Positions 62,860 to 64,000 of a DNA stretch of 64,000 nucleotides are shown here, one piece after another. A program made the translations under genes and the position numbers. The first letter of the stretch is position 1, and the number at the start of each line of letters is the position of its first letter. This DNA is from Mactromeris polynyma (taxonomy: Eukaryota > Mollusca > Bivalvia > Venerida > Mactridae). Below the pieces are notes generated by a model. The model was not told the origin of the DNA. It saw only the letters and a list, made by a program, of their open reading frames with translations, and ran no database searches. The stretch is from assembly GCA_032209605.1 (NCBI GenBank), contig JASFXZ010000040.1:1302001-1366000 (forward strand), read 5' to 3'.

Positions 62860-64000
62860 GTAGACCTAATGTGTTGTCATGGATACTTTTTTACTCACCC
62901 AGAATGCTTCTGTGTTTTCCCCTTGTTTAGTGATAACCTTTGAGCAGAATATTTTTAGATGTTGATGCTTACAATAATGTAAACACATTGCTTTCATGCT
63001 AAAATATTGTTACTAAATTACTCGGGAGCTTACTAATAAATTTGCTTAATGATTTAATCTTCTAACATCTGCTTTGTGCAATAGGATTTTCAATGTTATT
63101 GTTGCATCTTTATGACATAAATCCTGAGCAAGGTCACGCTTAACCCCTACTTTCTTCCCTATAAACACTAATAAAAGTTCCACTGTTTGTATGTGAAACA
63201 CTGCTATCAATAAATGTATTGTCAATCTCAAATTATAGGGGAAATATATGTCATGTGATACTTAGGTGATGTTTGATGATAAATTGTAGTACACAGTCTT
63301 GTATGGCATAGACAAGTGGCATAGTCTATACTATATATATACACAAGTGTTAACAAGTGTTTAAATCATAAAGACAATGCCATGAGATTGTTTATCAGAC
63401 TTGGACAATGTGAACTTCATAGTCTGTTTACATATCATATAAACCATGAAAATAAAGGCCATTGATTAAATGGATTGCTGTCGGCTAAGTTTTTCATGAA
63501 AAGAAGTATTTTGTATTCCTTGTGACAATTTGAGATTGACAAAGCATTTGTGCACATCATCATACTCTGACAGGTATAAGGACTTGTTTTCTAACTTCAC
63601 ACGATATGATTCTCCAACTAAATATGTGTATGTTGTCTGTCCAGTTATATGTTTTTATTTGTTGGTTATTTACTGTTATAATTATAATGTATTACATAAG
63701 GGCATAAATGATCAAGATAAATTGAACAGGCATGAGAATTTTGCAGAAATCTGCAGATTTGATGCTCGCAAGGGCTGTTTTTGAGACAATTTAAGCCGTC
63801 TCAGATGCTTAAAAGCAAGGATCTTCAGCCGCCCCCTGAACCCCTTCCTGAATTTTCAGCTGATTTTGAAATTTTGCATTCTCATGTCTGATTGAATGTA
63901 ACCAAATTTTTCAGAAGTAATTTTCAAAAGGTCATGATAGCCGGGTTATAGATATAGGATGTTTTATGTATTGAAGATATATATCCCGATATGTTGTTGT
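62860..64000 (+). other. intron sequence to window end
   Basis: AT-rich. No exon, stop or polyadenylation context for CSPP1 was identified. ORFs at 63046-63231 and 63530-63784 lack splice context and homology. Confidence 0.6.

Overview
The window is a eukaryotic, AT-rich, intron-dense stretch of animal DNA. The evidence supports one gene only: the central part of a plus-strand CSPP1 (centrosome and spindle pole associated protein 1) orthologue. At least 38 coding exons were placed by hand from GT-AG borders and reading-frame continuity between positions 282 and 62859. Joined, they give 4464 bases, or 1488 codons without a stop. The true start and the C-terminal exons lie outside the window. 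Repeat content (tRNA-headed SINEs with a 'GGCGTTAAACCC' tail, the 'ATGCCCCCCTTCGAA...GTCGGTCGGT' element, many small TA-flanked MITEs) suggests a mollusc, probably a bivalve. That taxonomic call is inference.

Layout. (1) 282-22413: seventeen consecutive exons, all phase 0-0, most carrying one copy of a degenerate module: an LPLG/LPG-like box, a Lys/Arg-rich helix, then an E-Y-N/Q-[DE]-[FY]-[LIV] signature. One large Arg/Asp-rich exon (4615-5157) interrupts the series. (2) 24984-47919: exons of mixed phase, including CSPP1-typical boxes (TPTYEEILEQKR; YRRELQLQMEESKAAKKR), very short exons and several candidate alternative exons. (3) 47746-55823: Gly-rich linkers. (4) 56413-58486: the most diagnostic CSPP1 segment (GGGGAPIKDDTGNAI followed by ADLRSL, then GIFGQP). 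(5) 60164-62859: a highly charged coiled coil ending in SPPVPA, as in vertebrate CSPP1.

The introns hold minisatellites (68 bp x 8 built from part of an exon; 39 bp x 16; about 53 bp x 55 with higher-order structure; about 39 bp x 9), pogo/Tigger-like MITEs sharing a CAGT...CCTC terminus, other foldback elements and SINEs. No second protein gene, functional tRNA, rRNA or CRISPR array is supported. The main points of interest are the exon-encoded repeat architecture of the N-terminal half, a tandem array of eight splice acceptors of which only the last leaves the frame open, and several phase-compatible micro/cassette exons.
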